Assembly (NCBI GenBank): GCA_030592355.1 | Contig: JAUVJE010000010.1 | Coordinates: 1 to 21,112, forward strand | From: Clostridia bacterium | GTDB lineage: Bacteria > Bacillota > Clostridia > DUPQ01 | Direction: 5' to 3' | Length of the DNA: 21,112 nucleotides | In this document: positions 13,818 through 21,070 of the stretch, one piece after another | Numbering within the stretch: the first letter of the stretch is position 1 | Layout of the letters: each line of letters begins with the position of its first letter | Notes under the pieces: generated by a model | Seen by the model: only the letters and a program-made list of their open reading frames with translations | Databases searched by the model: none | What the model was told of the DNA's origin: nothing | Translations under genes and position numbers: made by a program

Positions 13818-16631
13818 ATGGGATTAGACACAAAATGGATATGGGGAAGCAATATCGCAGATACGGAAAACACAGCGTTATGCTTCCGCAGGATTTTCGA
13901 TGCGAAAACAAATTCACGTACTGTTGTGAAAATCAGTGCGGACACCAGATATGTGTTGTATATCAACGGGAAAGAAATTGGCCGGGGTCCGGTGCGTTCA
14001 ACTATAGACAGATGGTTCTATGATGAATACGATGTCAGCGGCGACATTATTAACGGAGACAATTTGCTGGCCGTACGGGTATGGGACTACGGATTATCCA
14101 CATACCAGACAATAGCCAATAAAGGCGGCCTGATTTTTGCAATAGAGAGCAATGGAAGGATAACAGCATCTTCGGATGATCTATGCCTTTGGAAGAAAGA
14201 TTTGGGACTGGTTTCCAAAACGGTAAAGAGAAATGTAAACCTGGGGTTTATGGAATACTATGATGCCAGGAATTTTTCTTTTGACTGGATGAAACAGGGG
14301 TATGATGATTCGGACTGGAAAGCCTCGGTTTTTGTAGATGATAATTGGGGAAAACTTGTAAAGCGCGGGATTAAGTATTATGACGCCAAACCTGTAAGAC
14401 CGGAAACAATTGCAGCTCTATATGAGACAATGCAAGGGCGCAGTGTGGTTTCCGTTAATACAAGATACTCGTTTTTCCCTGGACGCAAAGATGCCAATGC
14501 AACCATAATGACTGCTTATTTCGGCGCAATAATCGAGAGCGAAAGCGATTGCTCCGGTCTCATTAATTTTCCGACAAATAAGTGGAATGGGATGCACGGG
14601 GATTTTAAGATAGACGGTAAAATTTATAAAATAGGTAAAAGCGACAGAGAAAAAACCGTATCTTTAAAAAAGGGCAAACAGCTTTTTTTAATGGAGCTTT
14701 CTGCAAAATTTGACGATTTATTTGTACATATGGAGTATGAATTCGACTGTGATGTGAAATTTAAAAGTTTTTTCACAGTGGGCCCTGTAATGATTACTCC
14801 AAGCAAAACCGATGGCTATTCTAAAATTTACGGAGGGCTGATCGATTATGACGGATTTGGAACAGCGCCTCAATCAAATGACGGTTTATTCAAGATAAAA
14901 ACTATTGCAGAGCTGGAAAATTGCGGATATGCATTTAATTATGTTGATGAAAAATATATTTTCTATAATGAATATATATATTCGTTGGTTAAGAATGCTG
15001 AAACTGTCAGGGAAATCGCCATAAAATCAATGCACAACGGCATACTCCACGGAAACAGCGACTTTCTAAAATTGGATGTGCCTGAAAACAACTGCGATTC
15101 AGTTGTGATTTTAGATTTTAATGATATGTACGTAGGAAGTATTGAATTCTGTCTTAATGCGGCGGCCGGCACAGTAATGGATATATATTGCTTTGAAAAT
15201 ATGTACGTAGGAGAAATCGACTATACGTTCGGGTTGAACAACGCCATCAGGTATATCTGTTCAGAAGGATGGCAGGAATATAATTCGCTTACAAGGATAG
15301 GGCTTCGTTATATGATGCTGGTTTTCAGGAATATGGAAAGACCCTTGGAAATCAAAGATGTCATTGTGAATCAGGCAAGTTATCCGGTGAGTAGAAACGG
15401 CAATTTCAAATGCAGCGACTGGCAGCTCAACAAGATATTTGAAATATCCAGAAGGACTAATCTCATGTGCAGCGAGGACACTTTTACCGACAGTCCTACA
15501 TATGAGCAAGCTTATTGGAGCGGTGATGCGCAGGTGAGCGCGGCGGTCAGCACCTTTTATTTTGGCGAGTACGAGCTTTTAAAGCATTGTATAAAGCAGG
15601 TGCCCCTTGGCAGAAAATACACAGAATTACTGCCGGCGCTGATGCCTACGGACTGGGAAACGGCTATACCGGTGTGGACGATGAATTGGATGGTCACAAT
15701 TGAGCAGTACATGTTCTATACAGGTGATGATGCCACGGGTTGGGAGTTGTACGGGGAAATTAAGAAAACCCTGAAGTATTATATGAACTTTATTTCAGAG
15801 GAAGGCGCATTCTATGTTTCAGCATGGAATATGATTGACTGGGCACCGATGGATATAGGGAATGAAGGCGTGGTGACTGTTCAGCAGGGGCTGCTTGCGC
15901 ATTGTTTTGGTTTTGCCAAACGGTTGGCAGAAATCCTTGGATTTGAGAACGATGCCGTTCTATTCGAGAAAACCGAAGAACTGCTGTTGAATTACATGGA
16001 TGATAAATTATGGCTGCAGGAAAAAGGCGCGTATTCAGATGGATGGAATAGAGATAAAGGTTACTCAAAAACAATCAGCATTCAAACGCACACCATTTTA
16101 GAGTTATACGGACTGATTAGAAATGATAATCGAAGAAGAATTGTGCTGGATAAACTTCTCACAGACCATTCTGATTGGGTTCAGCCGGGTTCGCCGTTTA
16201 TGCTTTTTTACCTATATGAAATTCGTCACAGTTATGGATATGATGCGGATATTATAAAAGATATTAAAGACAGATGGGGAATTATGCTCAGATACGATTC
16301 GTCAACTTGCTGGGAAGTATTTCCTGGTTTTTATGAAAATGCAAGAACCCGGAGCTATTGCCATTCATGGTCGTCGTCGCCGGGCTATATCTTTATAAAA
16401 TATATGCTGGGGCTTTCACCTTCGGCAAAAGGATTTTCTGAGATGATTCTTAAGATACCGGAAGTCAACCTTGATTGGTGCGAGGGAAGCATACCCACGC
16501 CATATGGCAAAATTGATATCTGGTGGTCTAAGGAAAACAATATTAAGACAATAAGGGCAAGGATTCCAAAGGAAATTATAGTTTCGGATTCAACCGACGG
16601 AACCTGGGAAATCACTATTGAAAGGATATGA
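13818..16631 (+). CDS. GH78 alpha-L-rhamnosidase-like glycoside hydrolase
   Basis: A 937-residue GH78-type protein. N-terminal beta-sandwich domains (WIWGSN..., YVLYINGKEIGRGPVRS, EYDVSGDI) precede an (alpha/alpha)6 barrel from about 540. The motif DSPTYEQAYWSGD places D558, E563 and D570 with the 5- and 7-residue spacing I recall for the catalytic acid region of Bacillus RhaB. CWEVFPGFYENA (E833) is a candidate for the catalytic base region, followed by HSWSSSPGYIF and a C-terminal beta domain (to about 937). Such enzymes invert and release terminal alpha-L-rhamnose from glycosides or glycans, but other specificities occur in this branch. There is no signal peptide, so it is cytoplasmic. It starts 1 nt after the lyase-like gene, and its stop is next to the thioesterase start, so the genes are very probably co-translated. 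Confidence 0.85.
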   Translation: MGLDTKWIWGSNIADTENTALCFRRIFDAKTNSRTVVKISADTRYVLYINGKEIGRGPVRSTIDRWFYDEYDVSGDIINGDNLLAVRVWDYGLSTYQTIANKGGLIFAIESNGRITASSDDLCLWKKDLGLVSKTVKRNVNLGFMEYYDARNFSFDWMKQGYDDSDWKASVFVDDNWGKLVKRGIKYYDAKPVRPETIAALYETMQGRSVVSVNTRYSFFPGRKDANATIMTAYFGAIIESESDCSGLINFPTNKWNGMHGDFKIDGKIYKIGKSDREKTVSLKKGKQLFLMELSAKFDDLFVHMEYEFDCDVKFKSFFTVGPVMITPSKTDGYSKIYGGLIDYDGFGTAPQSNDGLFKIKTIAELENCGYAFNYVDEKYIFYNEYIYSLVKNAETVREIAIKSMHNGILHGNSDFLKLDVPENNCDSVVILDFNDMYVGSIEFCLNAAAGTVMDIYCFENMYVGEIDYTFGLNNAIRYICSEGWQEYNSLTRIGLRYMMLVFRNMERPLEIKDVIVNQASYPVSRNGNFKCSDWQLNKIFEISRRTNLMCSEDTFTDSPTYEQAYWSGDAQVSAAVSTFYFGEYELLKHCIKQVPLGRKYTELLPALMPTDWETAIPVWTMNWMVTIEQYMFYTGDDATGWELYGEIKKTLKYYMNFISEEGAFYVSAWNMIDWAPMDIGNEGVVTVQQGLLAHCFGFAKRLAEILGFENDAVLFEKTEELLLNYMDDKLWLQEKGAYSDGWNRDKGYSKTISIQTHTILELYGLIRNDNRRRIVLDKLLTDHSDWVQPGSPFMLFYLYEIRHSYGYDADIIKDIKDRWGIMLRYDSSTCWEVFPGFYENARTRSYCHSWSSSPGYIFIKYMLGLSPSAKGFSEMILKIPEVNLDWCEGSIPTPYGKIDIWWSKENNIKTIRARIPKEIIVSDSTDGTWEITIERI

Positions 16632-16632
16632 G

Positions 16633-17346
16633 TTGATAGAATATTATGAAAAAATCTTTGATATAGGGGTGAGTCACAGCGACTGCTATGGGCGGCTTAA
16701 AGTTTCGGAGTTGTTCAAGTTCATGCAGGAATGTGCAATGACTCATGCTGAACTCATGGGTGTCGGCATGGATGCGATGCTCAAGCTCGATACAATTTTT
16801 GTGTTGTCAAGAATGAAAATAGATATACACTCCATGGCGTCATATGGAGAAAGTCTTACCATAAAAACATATCCGGTTGGAAAAGAAAAATTGTTCTATA
16901 TCAGGGAATTTGATATTTTTTCAGGACAAACCAAGGTAGCGGAAGCCCGGTCGCAGTGGATTGTAATAGATCTCAAAACAAGGCGGCCCATTCGAAACAG
17001 AGAGTTTGGAAAAGATTTCCCAAAGTATTTTAACCCCGGTGTTTCGATAGGTAACCCTGTAAAGCTGATGATCCCTGACGGCATAGAAGAGTTTCTTGTG
17101 CGAAAAGTAGGATATTCTGACATAGATATTCTGGGGCATGCGAATAATTCGGTTTATATTGCCTGGGCCTGCGACTGCGTCGGTTCGGATTTTTTCAGGG
17201 ATAATAAACCCTATTCAATAACCATTAATTATTCTTCCGAGCTCTCTGACGGCGAGTATGTTAGAATTGTTGGTGAAAACTTGAGTATAAAGGGTATTAA
17301 TGAATCCGGCAGGGAATCTTTCTCGGCCAAGGTAGAAAGGCTTTAA
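16633..17346 (+). CDS. Acyl-ACP thioesterase (FatA/FatB-like)
   Basis: A 237-residue double hot-dog acyl-ACP thioesterase, predicted to release free fatty acid from acyl-ACP in the cytoplasm. The first hot-dog carries YGRLKVSELFKFMQECA and the second carries the active-site-type segment YSDIDILGHANNSVYIAW (Asp, His, Asn-Asn). No ATG is available. TTG 16633 has AAAGGA (16621-16626) 6 nt upstream and gives MIEYYEKIFDIG. TTG 16618 would overlap the GH78-like gene by 14 nt and add five residues, and cannot be excluded. It is followed after 1 nt by the dehydrogenase. The presence of a fatty-acid gene in a glycan operon is unexpected and may only reflect shared transcription. Confidence 0.88.
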   Translation: MIEYYEKIFDIGVSHSDCYGRLKVSELFKFMQECAMTHAELMGVGMDAMLKLDTIFVLSRMKIDIHSMASYGESLTIKTYPVGKEKLFYIREFDIFSGQTKVAEARSQWIVIDLKTRRPIRNREFGKDFPKYFNPGVSIGNPVKLMIPDGIEEFLVRKVGYSDIDILGHANNSVYIAWACDCVGSDFFRDNKPYSITINYSSELSDGEYVRIVGENLSIKGINESGRESFSAKVERL

Positions 17347-17347
17347 T

Positions 17348-18514
17348 ATGTATAAGATAAAAACATATAATAAAATTTCAGAAAAAGGTCTGGGTCTTTT
17401 TGATTCGGATAAGTATACGGTGTCAGCAGAAACCGAATCGCCCGATGCACTGATTCTAAGAAGCTATAAGCTGAAAGAGGAAGCTCTTAATAGTGAAACT
17501 TTGTGTATTGCAAGAGCGGGGGCGGGAGTGAATAACATACCCGTGGATTCTTGTTCAGAAAAGGGAATAGTTGTTTTCAATACGCCGGGTGCCAATGCCA
17601 ACGCAGTTAAGGAACTTGTAATCTGCGGACTATTCCTTGCTTCCAGAGATATTGGGGGAGCGCTGGCATTTTCCGCGACGCTGGATAGAGAAGGCGATGT
17701 AGGGAAATTAGTTGAAGGTAATAAGTCGAAATACAAAGGGCCTGAGATAAAAGGTAAGAAGCTTGGTGTCATAGGGCTTGGAGCAATTGGCGTCATGGTT
17801 GCAAATGCGGCTTTGGGGCTGGGGATGAAAGTCTATGGCTATGACCCGTTTATATCAATAGACCATGCGTGGGGACTCGACAGAGAGGTGCATAAAGCAG
17901 GCGGCCCTGAAGAAATATATAAGAACTGTGATTACATAACGATACATGTGCCGCTGATTGATGCTACAAAAGGATTGGTAAATTCAGAAGCTGTTTCATT
18001 AATGAAGGACGGGGTCAGACTGCTGAATTTCTCGCGAGGCGGTTTAGTTGATGATAAAGCAGTAACAGAAGGTATGGAATCTGGAAAAATCGCAAGATAT
18101 GTAACGGATTTCCCGAATGTTGAGTTGTTGGCTAATCCTAAGACTGTTTGCATACCGCATTTAGGAGCATCAACTTATGAATCAGAAATCAATTGTGCGG
18201 TTATGGCCGTGAACCAGATTAAAGATTTCCTTGAAACCGGAAATATAGTAAATTCCGTAAATTTCCCTCAGTGCAGCATGGCGCCGGGTTCTTCTGCGAG
18301 AATTTGTATAATCCACAAAAACATGCCTCAGATGTTAAACGAGCTTTCTACTGTATTAGCCCGGGAACATATTGACATTGACAACTTAATTAATAAGGGC
18401 CGCGAAGGTTATGCGTACACAATGGTTGATACTGATTCAAATATTGGAGATAAAGATATGGATAATATTCTGTCTATTGATGGAGTTATAAAAGCAAGAG
18501 TGATAGTATTTTAA
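17348..18514 (+). CDS. serA: D-3-phosphoglycerate dehydrogenase (short, ACT-domain form)
   Basis: A 388-residue D-2-hydroxyacid dehydrogenase, predicted to oxidise 3-phosphoglycerate with NAD+ in serine synthesis. The Rossmann motif is GLGAIG (143-148). The catalytic set is Arg230 (NFSRGGLVDD), Glu259 and His271 (IPHLGAST). The C-terminal about 75 residues (RICIIHKNMPQMLNELSTVL onward, with INKGREGYAYTMVDTD) form an ACT domain for likely serine feedback. The N-terminal domain keeps IARAGAGVNNIP and FNTPGANANAVKE. No serC or serB lies in the window, although serC often neighbours this gene in Clostridia. The ATG is 1 nt after the thioesterase stop. Its TAA is interlocked with the stop of the convergent CapA-like gene. 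Confidence 0.9.
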   Translation: MYKIKTYNKISEKGLGLFDSDKYTVSAETESPDALILRSYKLKEEALNSETLCIARAGAGVNNIPVDSCSEKGIVVFNTPGANANAVKELVICGLFLASRDIGGALAFSATLDREGDVGKLVEGNKSKYKGPEIKGKKLGVIGLGAIGVMVANAALGLGMKVYGYDPFISIDHAWGLDREVHKAGGPEEIYKNCDYITIHVPLIDATKGLVNSEAVSLMKDGVRLLNFSRGGLVDDKAVTEGMESGKIARYVTDFPNVELLANPKTVCIPHLGASTYESEINCAVMAVNQIKDFLETGNIVNSVNFPQCSMAPGSSARICIIHKNMPQMLNELSTVLAREHIDIDNLINKGREGYAYTMVDTDSNIGDKDMDNILSIDGVIKARVIVF

Positions 18515-19770
18515 TCTAGGTTATTGAAACCTAAGAGGGACTCCATGGTGCGGTTATATGAGTCAATGGCTTCTTTGGCGGCATATGGAACTCCATGAAC
18601 AGCTGTCAACGCATTTTCAACCGGGATTATTTCATAATGTATCCCGGTTTCGTCTGTGTATTTATAGGGCCATGTTGGAATCGGATCTACACTCTCAAGC
18701 TCAACTTCCCCGGAAGCATTAATTGTGAAATTTAGGTTTATCATTACGCCGTCTTCGGTATAGAGGGCGTTTTTTCTATTGTCATCGCGAATAAAATTAG
18801 AAATGAAATTTCCCATTGAATAAATAATGTATTTTGCTTCTCCGTTGTGAAGTACAATTTCGTCCGGTCGTATAACATGGGGATGCGTTCCCAATATGAT
18901 ATCTGCGCCTGCATTAATCAGGTCATATGCATAAGAGGATTGCCAATCCTCGGTTTCGCGGGTATATTCGCTGCCCCAGTGAAGGTAAACAATGATAAGG
19001 TCTGAATTTACAGCAGCTCTGTTTATATTTTCAGTAATTGTTTCCTTTTCCATCTGATTTACCATGAAGTGTTTCTCGTCAGGGAGCAATGGAAGATTTC
19101 CATTCAGATGCTGCGCATATGCCAAAATACTTACAGAAACTCCCTTTATTTCAACTGTCAGATAATTATTCCCTTTCACCGCATATGTTCCGGAGGACAG
19201 CATACCCCTGGCATTAATTTCGTCCAGAGTTTTTAAGATGCCTTGCTCGCCGCGGTCCAGTGAGTGATTGTTTGCAGTTACAAGAACATCGAAACCTGCA
19301 TAACTGAGTCCGTCAAGAATGGCGGCAGGTGTATTGAAAAGGGGAAAACTGGTGTAACCGGCTTCATTGCCTGCAGTGACTGTTTCAAGGTTGCATATAG
19401 AGAGATCGGCTTTATCTATAAATTTTTTAACATAAAGGTAATTTTCATTAAACGAATATTCGCCTGAAGAGGAATTATATGCAGATTTTAAATTGTCGCT
19501 GTGAGCCATTACATCGCCGGTGGCAAGAATTGTAAATTTAATTGGTTCAAATACCGGGGATTCGGTCGGACCCGCATTTGCTGAAACTGCTGGGTGAGGT
19601 GAATCAGTCTGTGTGGGTGAAGGGGTTGGCAAAGATGCTGGAGGTGGCAATGTGGCTAGATTGCCAGGATATGGTATTGCAGGTATGTTTGAACTATATA
19701 TACCGCAACTATAAAAAAGTGAAGATATAAGTATGCCTACTATAAATAAAAGGATAAGTTTTTTCTTCAT
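18511..19770 (-). CDS. CapA-family (poly-gamma-glutamate synthesis type) metallophosphatase-fold protein, exported
   Basis: A 419-residue protein. The N-terminus MKKKLILLFIVGILISS is a secretion signal ending at YSCG. Cys22 could be lipidated, but the box is not canonical. Residues about 30-75 form a Pro/Ser/Thr-rich linker, then the CapA domain: ATGDVMAHSDN, CNLETV, TANNHSLDRG, YLHWGSEYT, LGTHPHVI, YSMGNFI. These are the metal-binding motifs of the metallophosphoesterase-like fold. CapA (PgsA) belongs to poly-gamma-glutamate synthesis in Bacillus, but capB/capC partners are absent and many lone CapA homologs have unknown roles. No SD precedes the ATG. A TGCTATAAT -10 element ends 6 nt before it, so the transcript may be leaderless. 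No other in-frame ATG, GTG or TTG lies before the upstream stop. Confidence 0.88.
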   Translation of the reverse strand: MKKKLILLFIVGILISSLFYSCGIYSSNIPAIPYPGNLATLPPPASLPTPSPTQTDSPHPAVSANAGPTESPVFEPIKFTILATGDVMAHSDNLKSAYNSSSGEYSFNENYLYVKKFIDKADLSICNLETVTAGNEAGYTSFPLFNTPAAILDGLSYAGFDVLVTANNHSLDRGEQGILKTLDEINARGMLSSGTYAVKGNNYLTVEIKGVSVSILAYAQHLNGNLPLLPDEKHFMVNQMEKETITENINRAAVNSDLIIVYLHWGSEYTRETEDWQSSYAYDLINAGADIILGTHPHVIRPDEIVLHNGEAKYIIYSMGNFISNFIRDDNRKNALYTEDGVMINLNFTINASGEVELESVDPIPTWPYKYTDETGIHYEIIPVENALTAVHGVPYAAKEAIDSYNRTMESLLGFNNLD

Positions 19771-19776
19771 AATCGA

Positions 19777-19785
19777 ATTATAGCA
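19777..19785 (-). promoter_or_regulatory. Extended -10 promoter giving a leaderless capA-like mRNA
   Basis: On the minus strand TGCTATAAT (19785 to 19777) is a perfect extended -10. The six bases TCGATT separate it from the ATG at 19770, so the usual start point falls on the A of the ATG. There is no SD. The elements are seen; leaderless transcription is inferred. Confidence 0.6.
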
Positions 19786-19873
19786 TAAATAAATTACTAA
19801 ACTAATGACAAAATAAGTGAATAGTCGTATAAGAAAGGCAGTAAATTGATATAATTAAGTATAATATTAAGAA

Positions 19874-19908
19874 TAATTAATATAATTAATAAAATATTTA
19901 ATTAATAT
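19874..19908. repeat. Paired 10-nt direct repeats in AT-rich divergent region
   Basis: TAATTAATAT occurs at 19874-19883 and 19899-19908, 25 bp apart, ending 11 bp before the -35 box at 19920. The surrounding 19840-19915 is almost pure A/T. It could be an UP element or a regulator site for the DUF2089 promoter. In such AT-rich DNA, chance repeats are also possible. Confidence 0.4.
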
Positions 19909-19919
19909 TAACAAAAGCC

Positions 19920-19948
19920 TTGACATCATTAATAATCAAGGGTATAAT
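19920..19948 (+). promoter_or_regulatory. Perfect consensus sigma-A promoter of the DUF2089 operon
   Basis: TTGACA (19920-19925), exactly 17 nt, then TATAAT (19943-19948). The predicted start is near 19955, leaving a leader of about 20 nt that holds AGGAGGA (19964-19970), 5 nt before the ATG at 19976. Both boxes match consensus fully, and strong constitutive or tightly repressed expression is expected. Confidence 0.92.
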
Positions 19949-19975
19949 GCTCACATAACTGATAGGAGGAAGGAA

Positions 19976-20359
19976 ATGGCTAAATATAAAGCGCCGGGTA
20001 AATGTCCGGTATGCGGAGGAAAATTCGCAATAACAAAATTAACCTGTAGTACATGTGGCAGTGAACTGAGCGGATATTATGAAGGCTGTAATTTTTGCAC
20101 ACTTTCTGATACGGACAGGTATTTTATAGAAATATTCATGAAGAATAGAGGAAGTATCAAGGACGTTGAAAAGGAAATGGGCATCTCTTATCCTACCGTA
20201 CGGGGGAAATTGGACGATGTAATAAGGGCGATGGGTTATATGCCTTCCGAACAGGAAGTAAAAAAAGTAGATAACTCAGATATATTAAAAAGGCTTGAGA
20301 AGGGGGAGATATCCCCTAAAGAAGCCGCCGAGATGATAAAGGAAAGGAAGAAGGGCTAA
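19976..20359 (+). CDS. DUF2089 family zinc-ribbon/HTH protein
   Basis: A 127-residue protein. The N-terminal zinc ribbon has CPVCGG (9-13) and CSTCG (24-28), with a further Cys pair, GCNFC, at about 37-41. The middle part, LSDTDRYFIEIFMKNRGSIK followed by DVEKEMGISYPTVRGKLDDVIRAMGY, looks like a sigma-region-4-type helix-turn-helix. The C-terminal about 25 residues, ILKRLEKGEISPKEAAEMIK, match the short SHOCT-like helical hairpin. It is probably a cytoplasmic DNA-binding regulator; no experimental role is known to me. It is the first gene of an operon with a perfect promoter and strong SD. The next gene starts 4 nt later and begins with the same kind of hairpin, suggesting direct interaction or a common regulatory function. 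It could autoregulate through the AT-rich upstream repeats. Confidence 0.85.
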   Translation: MAKYKAPGKCPVCGGKFAITKLTCSTCGSELSGYYEGCNFCTLSDTDRYFIEIFMKNRGSIKDVEKEMGISYPTVRGKLDDVIRAMGYMPSEQEVKKVDNSDILKRLEKGEISPKEAAEMIKERKKG

Positions 20360-20363
20360 GGAT

Positions 20364-20795
20364 ATGAATGAAAAACAGAAAATTTTAAAAATGGTAGAAG
20401 ATGGAAAAATAAATGCTCAGGAAGCTTTGGACTTGCTTGAAGCTCTCGGTGGTGGCGATGAGACCGAAAATGCTAAAATAACCAGACCGGCGATTCCCGG
20501 AAGAAAAAAGATGTTCCGTGTCAGGATAGAGGCATATGATAAGGGAAATGAAAAAGCTAAGGTAAATATTAATGTCCCTATAGATGTAGCGAAAAAATTA
20601 ACAAGTCTTACCAAAGTTATTCCGGACTCTGCAAAAAATCAGATGGAAAAAGAAGGTTTCAACATAGACGAGTTGAATCTTGCCGAATTGCTTGAAGCCA
20701 TAGAAAGCGGCGACATGGAAGAAAGCATTGTGGATATTGATGCTATCGATGAAGATGGTAATAGCGGGGCTAAGGTAAAAATTTATGTTGACTAG
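20364..20795 (+). CDS. SHOCT-like domain protein (YvlB/LiaX N-terminal type)
   Basis: A 143-residue protein. Residues 3-28 (KQKILKMVEDGKINAQEALD and on) form the SHOCT-like helical hairpin found at the N-terminus of YvlB/LiaX-type proteins. A Lys/Arg-rich linker leads to a beta-rich domain with KMFRVRIEAYDKGNEKAKVN, INVPIDVAKKL, an acidic helix (LAELLEAIESGDME) and the closing strands VDIDAIDEDGNSGAKVKIYV. There is no signal peptide or membrane segment. It lacks the long DUF4097 adhesin-like domain of full-length YvlB. Members of this group are linked to cell-envelope stress regulation in Firmicutes, but the function of this short form is unknown. It starts 4 nt after the DUF2089 gene and overlaps the next gene by 11 nt. 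Confidence 0.8.
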   Translation: MNEKQKILKMVEDGKINAQEALDLLEALGGGDETENAKITRPAIPGRKKMFRVRIEAYDKGNEKAKVNINVPIDVAKKLTSLTKVIPDSAKNQMEKEGFNIDELNLAELLEAIESGDMEESIVDIDAIDEDGNSGAKVKIYVD

Positions 20796-21066
20796 CGGAC
20801 ATTGGATGATAATCTGCTTTGGGATCAAACGGTTCAGAATTTGGCTTCCGCTCCCGTTATATGTTCTCAAGGAGCTATTATGGCAGATTATTGAATTGAT
20901 GGATGTAATTGGTGCTTTCGGTAACAAGAAGCTCAGGGAAATTAAAAAAACGATGCCCGCTGTTATATTTGCATTGGATAATGTCAGCGGAAGCGGGAAA
21001 TACGACCTTTTGGACATACAAGTCAGCGGTGATGAAAAGGTCAGCATAATAATAAAGGTTAGGTAA
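20785..21066 (+). CDS. Small protein, apparent partial paralog of the upstream SHOCT-like protein
   Basis: A 93-residue protein overlapping its upstream neighbour by 11 nt. By eye, its pattern follows the beta-rich domain of that neighbour: strand, 'PLPLYVLKEL' (compare VPIDVAKKL), a helix, then LLDIQVSGDEKVSIIIKVR (compare VDIDAIDEDGNSGAKVKIYV). The N-terminal helical hairpin is missing. The middle is hydrophobic (LYVLKELLWQIIELMDVIGA) but reads as an amphipathic helix as easily as a membrane segment. The SD is AAGG (20772-20775), 9 nt before ATG 20785. ATG 20806 is an alternative with a poorer SD. The relationship is my reading, not a computed alignment. Function unknown. Confidence 0.65.
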   Translation: MLTSGHWMIICFGIKRFRIWLPLPLYVLKELLWQIIELMDVIGAFGNKKLREIKKTMPAVIFALDNVSGSGKYDLLDIQVSGDEKVSIIIKVR

Positions 21067-21070
21067 AAAA

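Noticed and set aside
18517..18533. Hairpin TAGGTT/AACCTA after serA as a bidirectional terminator
   Set aside because: Only 6 bp, inside the CapA-like coding end, and without a T run on the plus strand or a good one on the minus strand.
18511..19770. CapA-like protein plus 5-oxoprolinase as a poly-gamma-glutamate synthesis/recycling system
   Set aside because: No capB, capC or polymer depolymerase is present. The genes are about 7 kb apart on opposite strands, and lone CapA homologs are common.
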